From contig NW_004190488.1 in NCBI RefSeq assembly GCF_000224145.3, forward strand, positions 71,252 through 135,251: 64,000 bases of DNA, in the 5' to 3' direction. Each line of letters starts with the position of its first letter. Positions within the stretch are counted from its first letter, which is position 1. The position numbers and the translations under genes are program-made. A model generated the notes under the pieces. The model ran no database searches, had not been told where the DNA came from, and saw only the letters and a list, made by a program, of their open reading frames with translations. The stretch is from Ciona intestinalis (taxonomy: Eukaryota > Chordata > Ascidiacea > Phlebobranchia > Cionidae). This document shows, in pieces, positions 47,701-58,157 of this stretch.

Positions 47701-50700
47701 CACTGTATTACCGAAAAAACGTCATACATTTTGAATTTTAGTATATTGGGCAATGCTTGCGGATAAGTGATCCATTTTATTCTATCCATGGCCTACTCAA
47801 TAGATTCAGAGGGCCATGTCCTATTTAACGTAGGTCCTACCCAACAATAAAGAGGACAATTTACATAATATCTTTCTACCTTTTTGCCATTACGGGAAAG
47901 CTCTTGTTCGCCAGATACCCAAAATTCCCGAATTCTATCGCTGTTTGAAGTACATCGGGTACAGGTTCGCAGGCAAAGTCTTTAGGGCGTATTGGAGTAA
48001 AGGTTCCAGACTCTACAGTGCACCAACGCTCATCAATTAAAGAGATATGACAGTCTACTATCCCGTTGCAGACTTTACTGTATGGTAAGCATATCCCGTC
48101 GCATAAAAACTCTTCCTTGTTGCATTTTGAACACGGAGGACTCGGGTATCCGTAGCAGACATTGTTGCACAATTCGGCAGTTTTCAAAGATGACGTCACG
48201 CAGAGGCATTCGTCTGATAAGTCAGGACAATCAAATATTCCGTCACAAATTTGTCTTGGGGCTATTACAGTCTTTCCGTCTAAGCATAGACTGCAGTGAA
48301 ATGTGTCGTTTTGATAACATAGGTCCGAACGATCATCACACGAAAAATAGGAATCCTTTAGACTCCATTGTGGAAGAATGCAATACTTTTTTACATCAGA
48401 CAAACCGTACTGCTTCTGGCATTTAAATCCAGGCCCAACTGTAAATATGTCATCTTCCACATTAGGACAATCGGCGTATGGATCGCACGCATAAGACCAG
48501 TGCAGGCAAGTCCTTCGTATATCGTTTGGGCAACGAAACATCACTGGTACTTCGCATTCTTCTATCTCATCACTACAATCGCCACAGTGGTCAAGACCAT
48601 CGCATAAATACGACCTTGGAATACATCTTAAAGAATTTTCGCACTGATAACTCCCCTCCGGACATGAACCGTTTAACGGAGCTGTAAATTCATCGCTTTC
48701 GTCGGCACAATCGGTGATATTGTTTAGTTGCCAAGTTTTCGGTATACACCGTCTCCCCATACTAATAGGAGAGTTGTATATTCCTAAGCAAGCGAACTCA
48801 GTATTCAAGCAAGTTATGTTTATCGCCTCGTCCGATCCGTCTTCGCAGTCTTTATAATCGTCATTCACTCTGTATCTTGGAATACATCGGCCGTTCCAAA
48901 CGCACTGAAATTCCTTCTCTTGGTCGCAAACCAACGCCGTCAACTCGTCTGTCCCTTGACTGCAATCAGGAACCCCATCCATAACCCAATCACGTGGAAT
49001 GCATTTAGTGGAATTTCCCTCAGATTGGCAACGTAACTCGGAATTGGTACAGTTAGATAGTGGGGCTTCTTCATCGCTAGTATCATTGGGAATAAGCATG
49101 GTTGCGCAGTCGTATTTGCCATCCATTACTTTCCAACGTTGTATGCACTTAAGGCTCTTAGTGCACATAAACTCTGACGTTAAATGAATGTTAATGTAGC
49201 AATTGTAATGGTTTTAAAACATATACATATATGGTACGCTTGCTTGGGATAAAATGAAGCCGTTGTCTCATAGCAATTGGTGTAGTTTTAATTCAACTTT
49301 TAGAATATACTCACAGGAGACTATATAGGTATTCAAGCATGGAATATTGTATATTAGCAACTCTTCAAAGTTATTATATATTAGCAAGCAAATACCGATA
49401 CATTTTTAACTCAGCGTACCTTCGTCCTTTCGGCATGGTAGAATTAGTTGTTCATTTTCGTTGCAACTATTCTGTGTATTCATAAGATGTCTCGGCACGC
49501 AACGGTTGATGAAGCGACAATAAATTTCATTGTCATTGCACTGAATAAGACCTGGAATATATTAAACATTTGGGAGTTTTCTATATATACAGCCAAATAT
49601 TAAAAAAACGTCTGATTTGTTAGAGTCAATGATTTTTTTGACATTTAAATTAAAACGCTAAGAAGTTACCAAATTAGCGTAAAACTGATATGTTTTAACA
49701 ATGTGCTTATTAGTATGCAATGGCTCAAAAAGTAATTTATTATTGTGTTTGGCAAATTGGGACGTGGGGCAAGTTGGGACACGGGGCTAGTTGGGATACT
49801 TCTAAAATATTTTTTTCACTTCTACCTTTTTGTTAATTGACGAAAACAAATGTGATAGTATTACTCGAAAGTATTTGCACGGTCCAACAAAGTGCGCGGC
49901 AAAGCCGATGATTTATGCTGTTAAGTATTAAAAATCGGCGTTAAACAAATGTCCCAATTTACCCCGCATGTTTACAAAGAACCAAAGTAGTACTTGTTGT
50001 AAGTTTCTAAAAAAAGACTTGGTCTATTAATAAGAAAAAATATTTTACCCTAAAAATGTATTTGTAATATAAAATAACAGTGACGACGTGAAGCGAAAGC
50101 AACGGATGTACGTCAATTAAATAGACGGGCCGTGCAGATAGTCATTATTGCACAACAGTAACAAACTCTTCCTCAGACGAGTCAGCAAAATATACGGATA
50201 CATGTTCATATAGCTTATCAAACTGATCATGTGTGATAGCTATTGTGGTCCCAGACAGTTACGTCATAGTATTGTTCGAATTTTAATTTAGCGATTTTAC
50301 ATTTTTGGCGTCATTGTACAGTGATTATAGCTCGTCAGGCTATAACAAAGAGTTTTTTGGTTCAATGATCGCCTCTGCCCCTTCTAGTGAGTATGTTTCT
50401 TAAGTAAGGCACTAAACGCAAAATGTTTCAACCCAGTGGTCACTAATGGTCTGTCTAAATTTTCAGACTTGCACAAAAATAATCATTTACAAAGTTACAC
50501 ACGTGGTAACTCGTAAGCGTTTACAATGTGTATGAAACATAACACCCGTTTTACAACAATTGTCTTTTTCTTGCCACACGAGGATAAAACAAGTTACACA
50601 TATTAATATCGGATGTTACAGTGGTGTACCTATTTCGTCCGCATTGTTATCACAGTCAATACGAGTATCCATTACCAAACGTCGAGAGATACATTGACCG

Positions 50701-51317
50701 TTGCCACAGTCATAGTATCCGTCTTCTGCCCGACAGGCCTGTTGTAGAGTATCCAAGTTCAAAGCGTCAGCAACTAAATGAAAATTATATTAATAGAAGA
50801 AACTTAACGGATTTTAGAAGAATTGTTTCTATTCCGCCTTGTATCGTATTACCATCGCCATGACAAAGCTAGTACTATCGCTAAATAGCAACTTAAGTTT
50901 TAATGTATATTGTGGGGACACCTTTTTATTCCAAAAAATGAGACACCTTTTCATTCCGTTATTTCGTCCCATAGTCGGTAGTAAACAAAGAACATTTAGA
51001 AAATGTTATAACTATCTCTTTATGACTTTCATATACCGTTGTTAGTTGTTTAAAACAGGGTCAGGATATTTGGTTATTATGTGCTAAGGTATATATGCCA
51101 AATCCTCCCCCATCCTAATATTATACTATATTTCTTTGATGCATTAGTATAGAACGTTGTGTTTAAAGGTGCCCTCCCCGCCCTAGTCTTACAAATACAA
51201 TTTTAGTTACATAAACATCTTGTATTTACAAATTTGTAAGCTAAAAGCACAGTTACCTGAGTGATACCAATAACAAAATAAAACAAGAAGAATAGAATGA
51301 GACGGCATAAATAGCAT
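44743..51317 (-). CDS. LDLa-rich relaxin-receptor/GRL101-like GPCR, complete (7 exons)
   Basis: Reading on the minus strand: exons 51317-51257, 50773-50630, 49551-49420, 49173-47880, 47096-46994, 46791-46596 and 46220-44743. All are phase-matched, 3,408 bases, 1,135 residues. Exon 1 encodes a hydrophobic signal peptide (ILLVLFCYWYHS). Exons 2-7 encode a long ectodomain of LDL-receptor class A modules (repeated CIPR...DG...DC...SDE patterns) plus a few degenerate Cys-rich modules. The last exon encodes two more LDLa-like modules and a seven-helix domain: GNCVVFILSS (TM1), LSIADLLMGIALLIIG (TM2), LSCEASVLSLVCLTSYRVY (TM3), ILTDLCCWLP (TM6) and NSSLNPIIYT (TM7). These TM2, TM6 and TM7 motifs are typical of LGR/relaxin-type receptors, but I see no leucine-rich repeats. 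The TM3 DRY position reads SYR. The ligand is unknown. Exon 3 has two possible acceptors; I used the upstream one because only it keeps the frame. Confidence 0.88.
46438..46578 (+). mobile_element. SINE tail fragment in receptor intron 6
   Basis: CACAAAGTTACATTCTTGGT through GTGTATGAAACAGAACACC to a GTTTATTCATT tail, between receptor exons 6 and 7. Confidence 0.55.
47163..47300. mobile_element. Truncated MITE of the TAGGGTGGGG family
   Basis: The left end and most of the interior (TTTGGTAGTAAACAAAAAG) are present and the right end is missing. It is in a receptor intron. Confidence 0.55.
47386..47580. mobile_element. Second MITE-like family (GGACATGGGGTAAGTTGGGAC)
   Basis: Related to 49,740-49,970: both share GGGGYAAGTTGGGACA-like starts, a GACGARAACAAATGTKATAG core and a CAAATGTCCCARTTTACCCC end. 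The family is distinct from the TAGGGTGGGG family despite similar GGGAC motifs. Confidence 0.55.
49740..49970. mobile_element. Second MITE-like family, other copy
   Basis: Starts with three tandem GGGACGTGGGGCAAGTT-like units and ends CAAATGTCCCAATTTACCCC. It is in the receptor intron between exons 2 and 3. Confidence 0.55.
50395..50612 (+). mobile_element. SINE fragment, left receptor intron 2
   Basis: Body TTCAACCCAGTGGTCACTAA and tail GAGGATAAAACAAGTTACAC. The right-arm intron has a different, reverse SINE fragment (63,703-63,860), so they inserted independently. Confidence 0.55.
50915..51125. mobile_element. MITE of the TAGGGTGGGG family, left receptor intron 1
   Basis: Contains GAGACACCTTTTCATTCCGT, GTAGTAAACAAAGAACATTT and TTATGTGCTAAGG. 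It is absent from the mirrored right intron, so it postdates the inverted duplication or was lost there. Confidence 0.65.
51257..51317 (-). other. Signal peptide exon of left receptor
   Basis: The exon begins at ATG and encodes about 20 residues with a hydrophobic core, ending at donor GTAACT. The mirrored exon in the right arm (62,879-62,942) has the same FCYWYHS ending. That conservation supports both the start and the donor. Confidence 0.85.
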
Positions 51318-51987
51318 ATTTAACCTAATTAGTACTTTGGAAAGTTTTTTTTTTTATGTTAAGCGACTAAGTTGACTAACTTTTAATTTGTTTGCTAAAT
51401 TGTTTCAATGATCGACGTAATTGGTATACCTGAAGCAACACTGTGTTTTTATAAACTTTCTGTACACAAAAACCTATTTAGTACAAACATGCTGCGTCTG
51501 CATTAATAGAGTTTCAACAGAAAATCCGTCATCTGTTTTATAAAGTGACTCAATATATGAGTAATGGCACGAGTTTTGCAAGTTTTCATCGAGGTAGTTT
51601 GTTATGGATAAACAAACTTTAAAACGCTTTGAAGTCTATACGCATGCTGTGTTTGAAATTAACTAACGAGCGAAATAATCAACATTTGTTCGAAAAACAT
51701 TCGGTCTATGCTTTTACACATACCTGTAATAGCCCCGTAAATGCGAACCACTAACTTAGAAATCAAAGTTAAAAAGTAATATATAGTAGCCCAAACAGCT
51801 TTACTCTTATTAAATGTCTTTATTTACTACATTGCTAAAAAATATAATGTTCTATAAGCAACAATCAAACAGGTAAAATGTCCGGAAAATTCATGTTATT
51901 GATAAAATAAGCGACTCGGTCGTGAGTATTTCCCAATACTTTTTACATTGTATATCGCTTTTCAATCAGGCAGACATTATGGACAAC

Positions 51988-51993
51988 TTTATT
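51988..51993 (-). promoter_or_regulatory. Candidate polyadenylation signal of left NTPase gene
   Basis: TTTATT on the + strand reads AATAAA on the minus strand, about 130 bases after the stop codon at 52,126. No transcript evidence is available. Confidence 0.35.
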
Positions 51994-52125
51994 GTATTTT
52001 TTTTCAGTGTTCAGGAAAATTAGATGAAAATCGACCCATTCGTTCCAAAAAATATGCTTATAATTATAAACGCTTAAATACAGACATTACAGAATCGTTT
52101 TAGTACAAACAATTCAACTGTACTT

Positions 52126-55100
52126 TCAGTTCAATGTTTGCTGTAGCTTTTGAAGTTCAGATTCTAATCTTTCACGAAGGTTCGGCTCAATCTTCGTGGT
52201 TGGTTGAAGGACGGTTTGACACAAGTTTACAGCTCTATGCACACGCGGAGGTGTCGGATGTAGCACAACTGATCTAGCAAAGTTGTATATACCCCATGGC
52301 CATGATTGCCCTCCTGCGTTTGCTGGATCATCAAGAAAACTTTCAAAACAATTCAATGCAAGCTCATACTCAGCACCGGAGGCGTAGAACTTGCCACAGT
52401 AGATAAGACATTTCCTGGCCACTTCCCACTGCTTTACATTCTTCATAGCAAGGGAGCGCAAACGGCGACAAGTTTCTACGGCGTCCTCATAATACTTCCG
52501 ATCGACTGGAAATATAAAATTGAATATATGGGCATATAATACTGTAGGGTAACATTGAATATCCTTAGCACCTAAGTCTTAAAATTTATACAGTTACCAA
52601 CGCTCTTTTAGAGTCGCGGGGTTACTGTTATCCAGTAGGGTGGGGGAAGATGGGACACTTTTAAACTCTTTTTTCTCGTTCCATTTAGTAGTAAACAAAA
52701 AAAAATATTTCCTACTATATGATTCTGAAAGATTAATAGTGTAAACAAACATATTAATCATGTGTTAAATATCACTAAAAGCAATAGCCAAACACAAGTC
52801 CGAGAAAGCTCTACTGCTGTTATTACGACTTCAAAGTGTTAGTGTTCTGATAAAACGACCATAAATAATAGCGTAGGGGAAGATAGGACACCTTTTCATT
52901 CTTTTATCTCGCCCCCTTTTGTAGTGAACAAAGAACATTTAAACAATTATAAAACCGAATTTCCACGACTCCCGAGACCGTTGGTTAAATTACCTTCAAC
53001 CAGCCGCGAACGAATTCGTATCAGATGTCCTGTAATGTTCATTTCCCGATACTCTGCGTTGTCAACTTCTTTAATGAGACCGTTCTCATACGGACAGTCT
53101 TGAAGTTTTCGAGCTAATCCTGCTTCTTGTTTTTGCATTAATTTCTTCATCTCTACTGTATATTCTGCTGTACCTCTACATAATGATTTACACCAACGCA
53201 TTCCGATTGGAATTTGTCCTCCTAAAACTGAAATTTCTTCAAAGAGTAAACCGACATCCGTCTTTTCTCTGCATTTTCCCGATATTGCGGTCGCCATTCT
53301 GGATAACCAAAGTGACTTCTTGTAATCAATTGAAAGCTGCTGGCAATACAAAATAATTCGACTTGCACTATGTAGAATGGACACGATCCTTTCGGCCAAG
53401 AATACTTTGCGATGCTTTTCTTCATCAAGAAACAATTTAGCTTCCCGAAGACTTCCAATTATGTCTGTCCCCATTACCGGACACGTTACAAGCTTTTGTC
53501 GAATCTGTTGCAAAAAGCTGGCTTTGTCTGTTGCCCTTGATTCAAGAAAATCTAAAACTCTCTTCTGGAATATTAGAACGCTGCTTTCGTATTCGGTTAT
53601 TAACCCTCTATCTAAATTATCACCCGAACAGATGGAAGATTCAAACAATTCTTCTGACACTTCATTCATTTCTTTGTTTTCGTATTTAGCAATAAACTCA
53701 GTCAAGCCTGTGTCTTCAATGCCTTTTAAAATTTGAAAGACCAGTTTGAAAGCCTGGCTTAGAAATTCAAAGCAGGACACTTTATCGTCTGCTACAGACC
53801 CGTATACTTCGTAAAGATGGCTTAACAGTAGTTGAGTGAGTTTGTCACTTGTTTGGTTTTCCTTGACGTGAGATAAAAGCACTCTGATATGGGGGTAGAT
53901 GGATTTCATTTTAGTTTTCGTTTTCGGCTCTCGTAAATCCTTTGTCACAGAACCAGCCAAAATCCGGACCATGGTTTTAAAGGATTCGTCGTCAGGCGGC
54001 AAGTTAACTCGAAAAGCATGCAGAACTACTTCGTGTAGTTTAAGATCTTTGCCGTTTTCGCACAAGTCGAACTCATTGAGCATACTGATCAATTGACCAG
54101 CTTTTATTTTGCTTTGTCCGAACTTTCTTCTCATGTCTCCATTTTCAGACAGAAAACGTTGAAACAATTTATTGAGAAGCTCTCTTGGAATGCTGTTGTA
54201 ATGTAAATATGACAAACACGACATTACTTTCAGATTAACTGCATCGTTGTCACGAAAGGGCAAAGTAATAGCCTGGAAAATATGTCGCACGTTCGTGCCA
54301 TAAACCTTCTCCAACTGTTGAACTTCCAAAGCGTGCAAGTCTTCTTCTCCTTCGACCAATTCGATCATATAATCCTCATATGAAATCTGTGATCGTTCGC
54401 GGAAACCTTTAGCTGTTTTTAGCCCTAGAATTGAACCACTGAAACGTTGAAACACCTGACAAGCAGCATCTTTTTCAGAATCACTGATCGTCTCGTAGAA
54501 TCCCTGATTTCTGTTCAACAGATACTCTATTCCTTCATCTTCGTTGAAACCTTTTACTCTCATTGAACGATATGACGAGATCTTTTTGCTTTCTACGTTT
54601 TCCAGAACAGTCTGATAACGAGTTGCCATATAAACGTGGAAGGGAACATTATTCTCTTGAATTTTGTCAACCGAACGCAAAAGATCGGAAAGCAACTTTG
54701 GTGTTTTAAGAGGAACATCTTCGAAAATAATCAACACAGAGATTTTTGTTTCTCGGAGCAATTCAGCAAGAGAACCAGCACAGTTTCGTTGCAGGTCACT
54801 TATTACACGCTGTTTTGCATCTTCTGTAATAAGGTTGCTGTGGAACAATGACTTTACCAATTCCTGTAATTGGGCTTGTGCATCATGACCCTCGTCCTCA
54901 AATTTTATGTGCCACTTTATATAAAGCTCGTGGTTGCTTTCATAAGGAAATTCCCCTGCAAGTTTGCGCATAATCTCGGTCTTACCAGTTCCTGGAAATC
55001 CATGGCAATGTAGAATTACTTTTTTCTTCCTAACTACGCTCTCTTTGACATCCACGTATTGTTGCGTAACGGTGAAGTTACGCGTTGAATTTTTGAACGA

Positions 55101-55673
55101 AGAAACAGATTTTTTTGGTTTGGGTTCCGCATCTATGAATAACGTTATGTTAGGTAATCGGTCATTGTTAAAGGTGCATACCAACGAACATTGAAATTTT
55201 TTTTGTGGATAGAAATGCTCAAATTTGATCGAAAGGCAAAACCAAAAAAATCGCGTTTAAAAAAAACAAATAAGTAAAAACAAGTTTGGGCGATATCAAA
55301 TACACAGGAAATCCCATGTATTCTCGCGGCCGACTTTTTACTCAAGCGGTTGAGTTTGCGGTTTTTTATGCATTTTTTAGGATCTGTTTCGTTCTTTGAA
55401 ACTTTGTTGGTGCCTTTACATCACATTTGATCATTTCTGTCAAAACACAACTTTGATATTTTGTTGGTATGCCCCTTGAATGCATGTTTTGGTTACAATT
55501 TGTACCTTTAGCAGGGACTGTTAGATTGCCAACATGAGAGTTGTTTATGATGTTGTTTATGATGTTGGAGATGGCGGTGGTTTTGCCTGTACAAAAAACT
55601 TTCGTTTAATCATCAACCAATATTATAAGTAAAATTCAATTTGCTCACCTTGAGGTAATGTCGGGTTCGACAT
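52126..55673 (-). CDS. STAND/NB-ARC-like P-loop NTPase with helical C-terminus, left copy
   Basis: Minus-strand exons are 55673-55649, 55586-55506, 55132-52994 and 52505-52126 (2,625 bases, 874 residues). The start ATG at 55,673 opens MSNPTLPQG and is matched in the mirrored copy. A later in-frame ATG at 55,184 lies in intron 2 and is not preferred. A short Asn/Ile-rich N-terminal segment (residues about 10-33) precedes a P-loop GFPGTGKT at about residues 80-87. Walker B (LIIFEDV) is near 169-175, and an NB-ARC-like sensor segment (YMATRYQ) is near 203-209. A winged-helix-like stretch (NLKVMSCLSYLHYNSIPREL) and long helices follow. The last exon looks TPR-like (YYEDAVETCRRL, ARKCLIYCGKFYASG, YELALNCFESFL). 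STAND NTPases are switch proteins of innate immunity and cell death. No CARD, DEATH or LRR domain is recognised, and function is inferred from fold only. Confidence 0.82.
52636..52990. mobile_element. Two truncated TAGGGTGGGG MITEs in left NTPase intron 3
   Basis: One begins at 52,636 (AGTAGGGTGGGGGAAGATGG) and is cut after about 65 bases. The other runs from about 52,870 to within four bases of the exon 3 donor at 52,993, so the intron's 5' end is almost entirely MITE sequence. Confidence 0.65.
55165..55480 (-). mobile_element. Short TIR element flanked by TTAA, left NTPase intron 2
   Basis: Ends read AAAGGTGCATACCAACGAA and, inverted, GTTGGTATGCCCCTT, with TTAA at one edge and TTGA at the other. 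The same element sits at the same place in the right arm, so it was inserted before the arms duplicated. It fills nearly all of intron 2. A TTAA target is typical of piggyBac-like elements; this one has no coding capacity. Confidence 0.6.
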
Positions 55674-56130
55674 TACTTTCCTATTTGGCACAACAAAAGC
55701 TTTATATTTATCAATTTCTCTTTAACTTTTTATTTATTACCCACTAAAAACAATACGCATTAGTTACATGTTATTTTAGACAGCTAGAATTTAACAGTAA
55801 CAATAAGTATTTTATTAAATAATTTAATTAGATCAAAACGTTGTTTTTGTCCGCTTAAACTTAACCAACTACAGGCTTTTCTACTCTTTTCTAAAACTGT
55901 TTAAAGTAGGCTATAGCTTCATAAGACGACATGCCCTTCAAATATTGTTGACAATTCAACACTGAGGTTGGTAGTTGTATATGTGAATGGTGGGATAATA
56001 ATGCGTCGGCTGGGTGAAACCTTAGTTTCATGTAGACGAGCCTCAACTTGCAAGAACGTTCTTTTCATCCAAAACAAACATTGAGCTTTTAATTTAACAT
56101 AGGTGTTGATCCAAAAGAAACGTTTGAAAG

Positions 56131-57649
56131 AAATCGCATTGAATGAATGAATGAATGAATGAATGTAACTTGCTTTATCATCAACAGTATCATCACGACT
56201 TTATGAAACGCCCGTCAAAGCCGAATACTGTTGTTAAAAACAGTGCATAAACAGACCGCACGTTACCTTCCTTTCCTTTTTGTGGTAAATTTAAAAAGCG
56301 ACCGTTTTATAGATCCCCAAAAATTTTTTTACTTAATAAAATTGGTCCACTATAGGCGTAGATATTCTCCCTAAAACAGTGATCTCTTGTGCTATCCCTT
56401 TTTTACTACGAGCTTCATGATTGCGACGTAGGAGCGTACTAGTCACGTGACTGATTTTATTCGTATAAAGGCCGAATCCGCGTTTTTTTTAATCGCTTGG
56501 CTACAAGTTGCTTTTTGCTGTGTTTGCAAGTGTCGGTCATTATTGCAGGAATAGACTTAAAAAGATCAGTGATGACACTCTTTAATATACCGAGCGATAA
56601 AACACGTCAAGCTTGGGTGGATTTTATATTGAGATCTCGACCGTGGTATGTCATTCGAAAAACAGCTCTGCCATTCTAAAAACAAGTCTGCCATCTTTAT
56701 TTCAAGCCAGAAGATTTTACTGTATGGCTTAATAGTGCCAACATCTATCATCCCCACTGTCAGTTAAATGGTACCCCATTATCGTTATATATACGCAGCG
56801 CTTGTTTACATGCAGAGTCTCGATGAACACACCACCTCGCGCCTTTTTGAATAAAAGCGGCCACGCTTTAGCGATTTTGTCACTTGAATTTGTCACGTGG
56901 GTAGTACACTTCTCATTTTTTTGCCACGCAACTTTCAAATCAGTTTATGAATTTCACGGTGTTTGAGCTGGAATATATTTGGTTATACAGAACCGATTAA
57001 AACAATTAAGTAAGGTGTCGTTGGAATTGTTACAGTGGGCGTTACACCCGGAATTTACATGCTATCCTATACATAAAGCAATAGCAAACGCTGCTAACTG
57101 TTCTTACTGAAGCGAAGCATATAAAGAACACGTATATTATATTTGAGCAATAGCAGGGTGAGATAGTGCATTCACGCAACGGTTAATCGCAGTTAACCAC
57201 AAAAATTCAGAAGAAGGCATTTATACAGTCAAGAAGAAGAAGGCATTTATACAGTCAAGAAGAAGAAGGCATTTATACAGCTTAACTAAGTTTTCATATG
57301 ACTGTATTTTAAAACGGAGTTCAGCAGCTTTAAAAAAGTGTCTTTTAGTGACTTTATCTTCTTCGCAGTATTGGTGCAACCTCTACTTTTTATTGTAGTA
57401 TTGCCAGAATGAAAAGTCGTATCTCTGGTCAAACCGTTTTTAAGCAAACTAGCAATCTTTCTTAATACAGCTGGTTGGACTTGGTTTTTGTCTGTAAAGT
57501 TTTGTAACACCAGATCCTGACTCTATTTCCTTACACAGGAATTATCCAACTCTGTTAGTTGAGCACCAGATCAAATTCACGGAATTTATTACAAATATAT
57601 TAATTTACAAATTGTAAAAACATTTTGATTAAAGTTTCTTAAATATGTT
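56131..57649. other. Unique spacer at the centre of the inverted repeat
   Basis: About 1.5 kb between the arms has no convincing gene. It contains a SINE tail fragment beginning with GAAT repeats (56,143-56,230), three 27-bp tandem repeats (57,207-57,285) and a TIR-element fragment (about 57,450-57,525). The two NTPase genes are divergently transcribed away from it, so promoters probably lie in the arms or at its edges. I see no specific motif that proves this. Confidence 0.55.
57207..57285. repeat. Three 27-bp tandem repeats in the palindrome spacer
   Basis: The unit AAGAAGAAGGCATTTATACA plus GTCAAG is present three times, nearly perfect. It lies close to the symmetry centre of the inverted repeat. 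Confidence 0.8.
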
Positions 57650-58157
57650 TCACGTTTCTTTCCGATCGTCAATCAACACCAATTCGAAGTTGAAAAGCTA
57701 ACTAATTGTTTGCTTTGAATGAAAAGCTCATTGTTTGACGATGCGGCTTGTTCACACGGAACTGAAGTTTTACCCAAACGTTTTACACCATTCACATATG
57801 TACAACTTCCAGCCTCAGTGTTGAATTGTCAATAATATTTGAAGGGCATGTCGCCTTATGAAGCTACAGCCTTCTTTAAACAGTTTTAGGAAAGAGTAGA
57901 AAAGACTGTAGTTGGTTCAGTATAAGGGAATAGAAACAACGTTTTGATCTAATTAAATTATTTATTGCAATACTTATTCTTACTGTTATATTCTAGTTAT
58001 AAAAGGTCTGAAAAATATAAAATTTATAGAATAACAGTTGTCCAAAATAACAAGTAACTAATGTGTTAAACGTGTATTGTTTTTAGTGTTGTATTAAATG
58101 AAACATTAAAGAGAAATTGATAAATATAAAGCTATTGTCGTGCCAAATAGGAAAGTA

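Larger units (their letters stand above)
50080..56130 (+). repeat. Left arm of large inverted repeat
   Basis: This segment, reverse complemented, matches about 57,650-63,970. It includes the start of the receptor gene, the whole NTPase gene and its 5' flank. The inner edge is near 56,130, where the resemblance to 57,650-57,780 fades. The outer edge on this side is near 50,080 as judged from the last alignable sequence in the right arm. Confidence 0.85.

Noticed and set aside
54636..54888. Opposite-strand open frames inside the NTPase main exon, present in both copies
   Set aside because: They are shadows of the highly conserved P-loop exon and have no splice context or recognisable domain.
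55132..55184. ATG at 55,184 (and 58,649) as the NTPase start
   Set aside because: It falls before a good TAG acceptor, in the TIR element. The spliced start MSNPTLPQG with matching phases in both arms is better.
56463..56520. TATAAAGG near 56,465 as a promoter of a spacer gene
   Set aside because: No supported exon follows; a single TATA-like motif in AT-rich DNA is not evidence.
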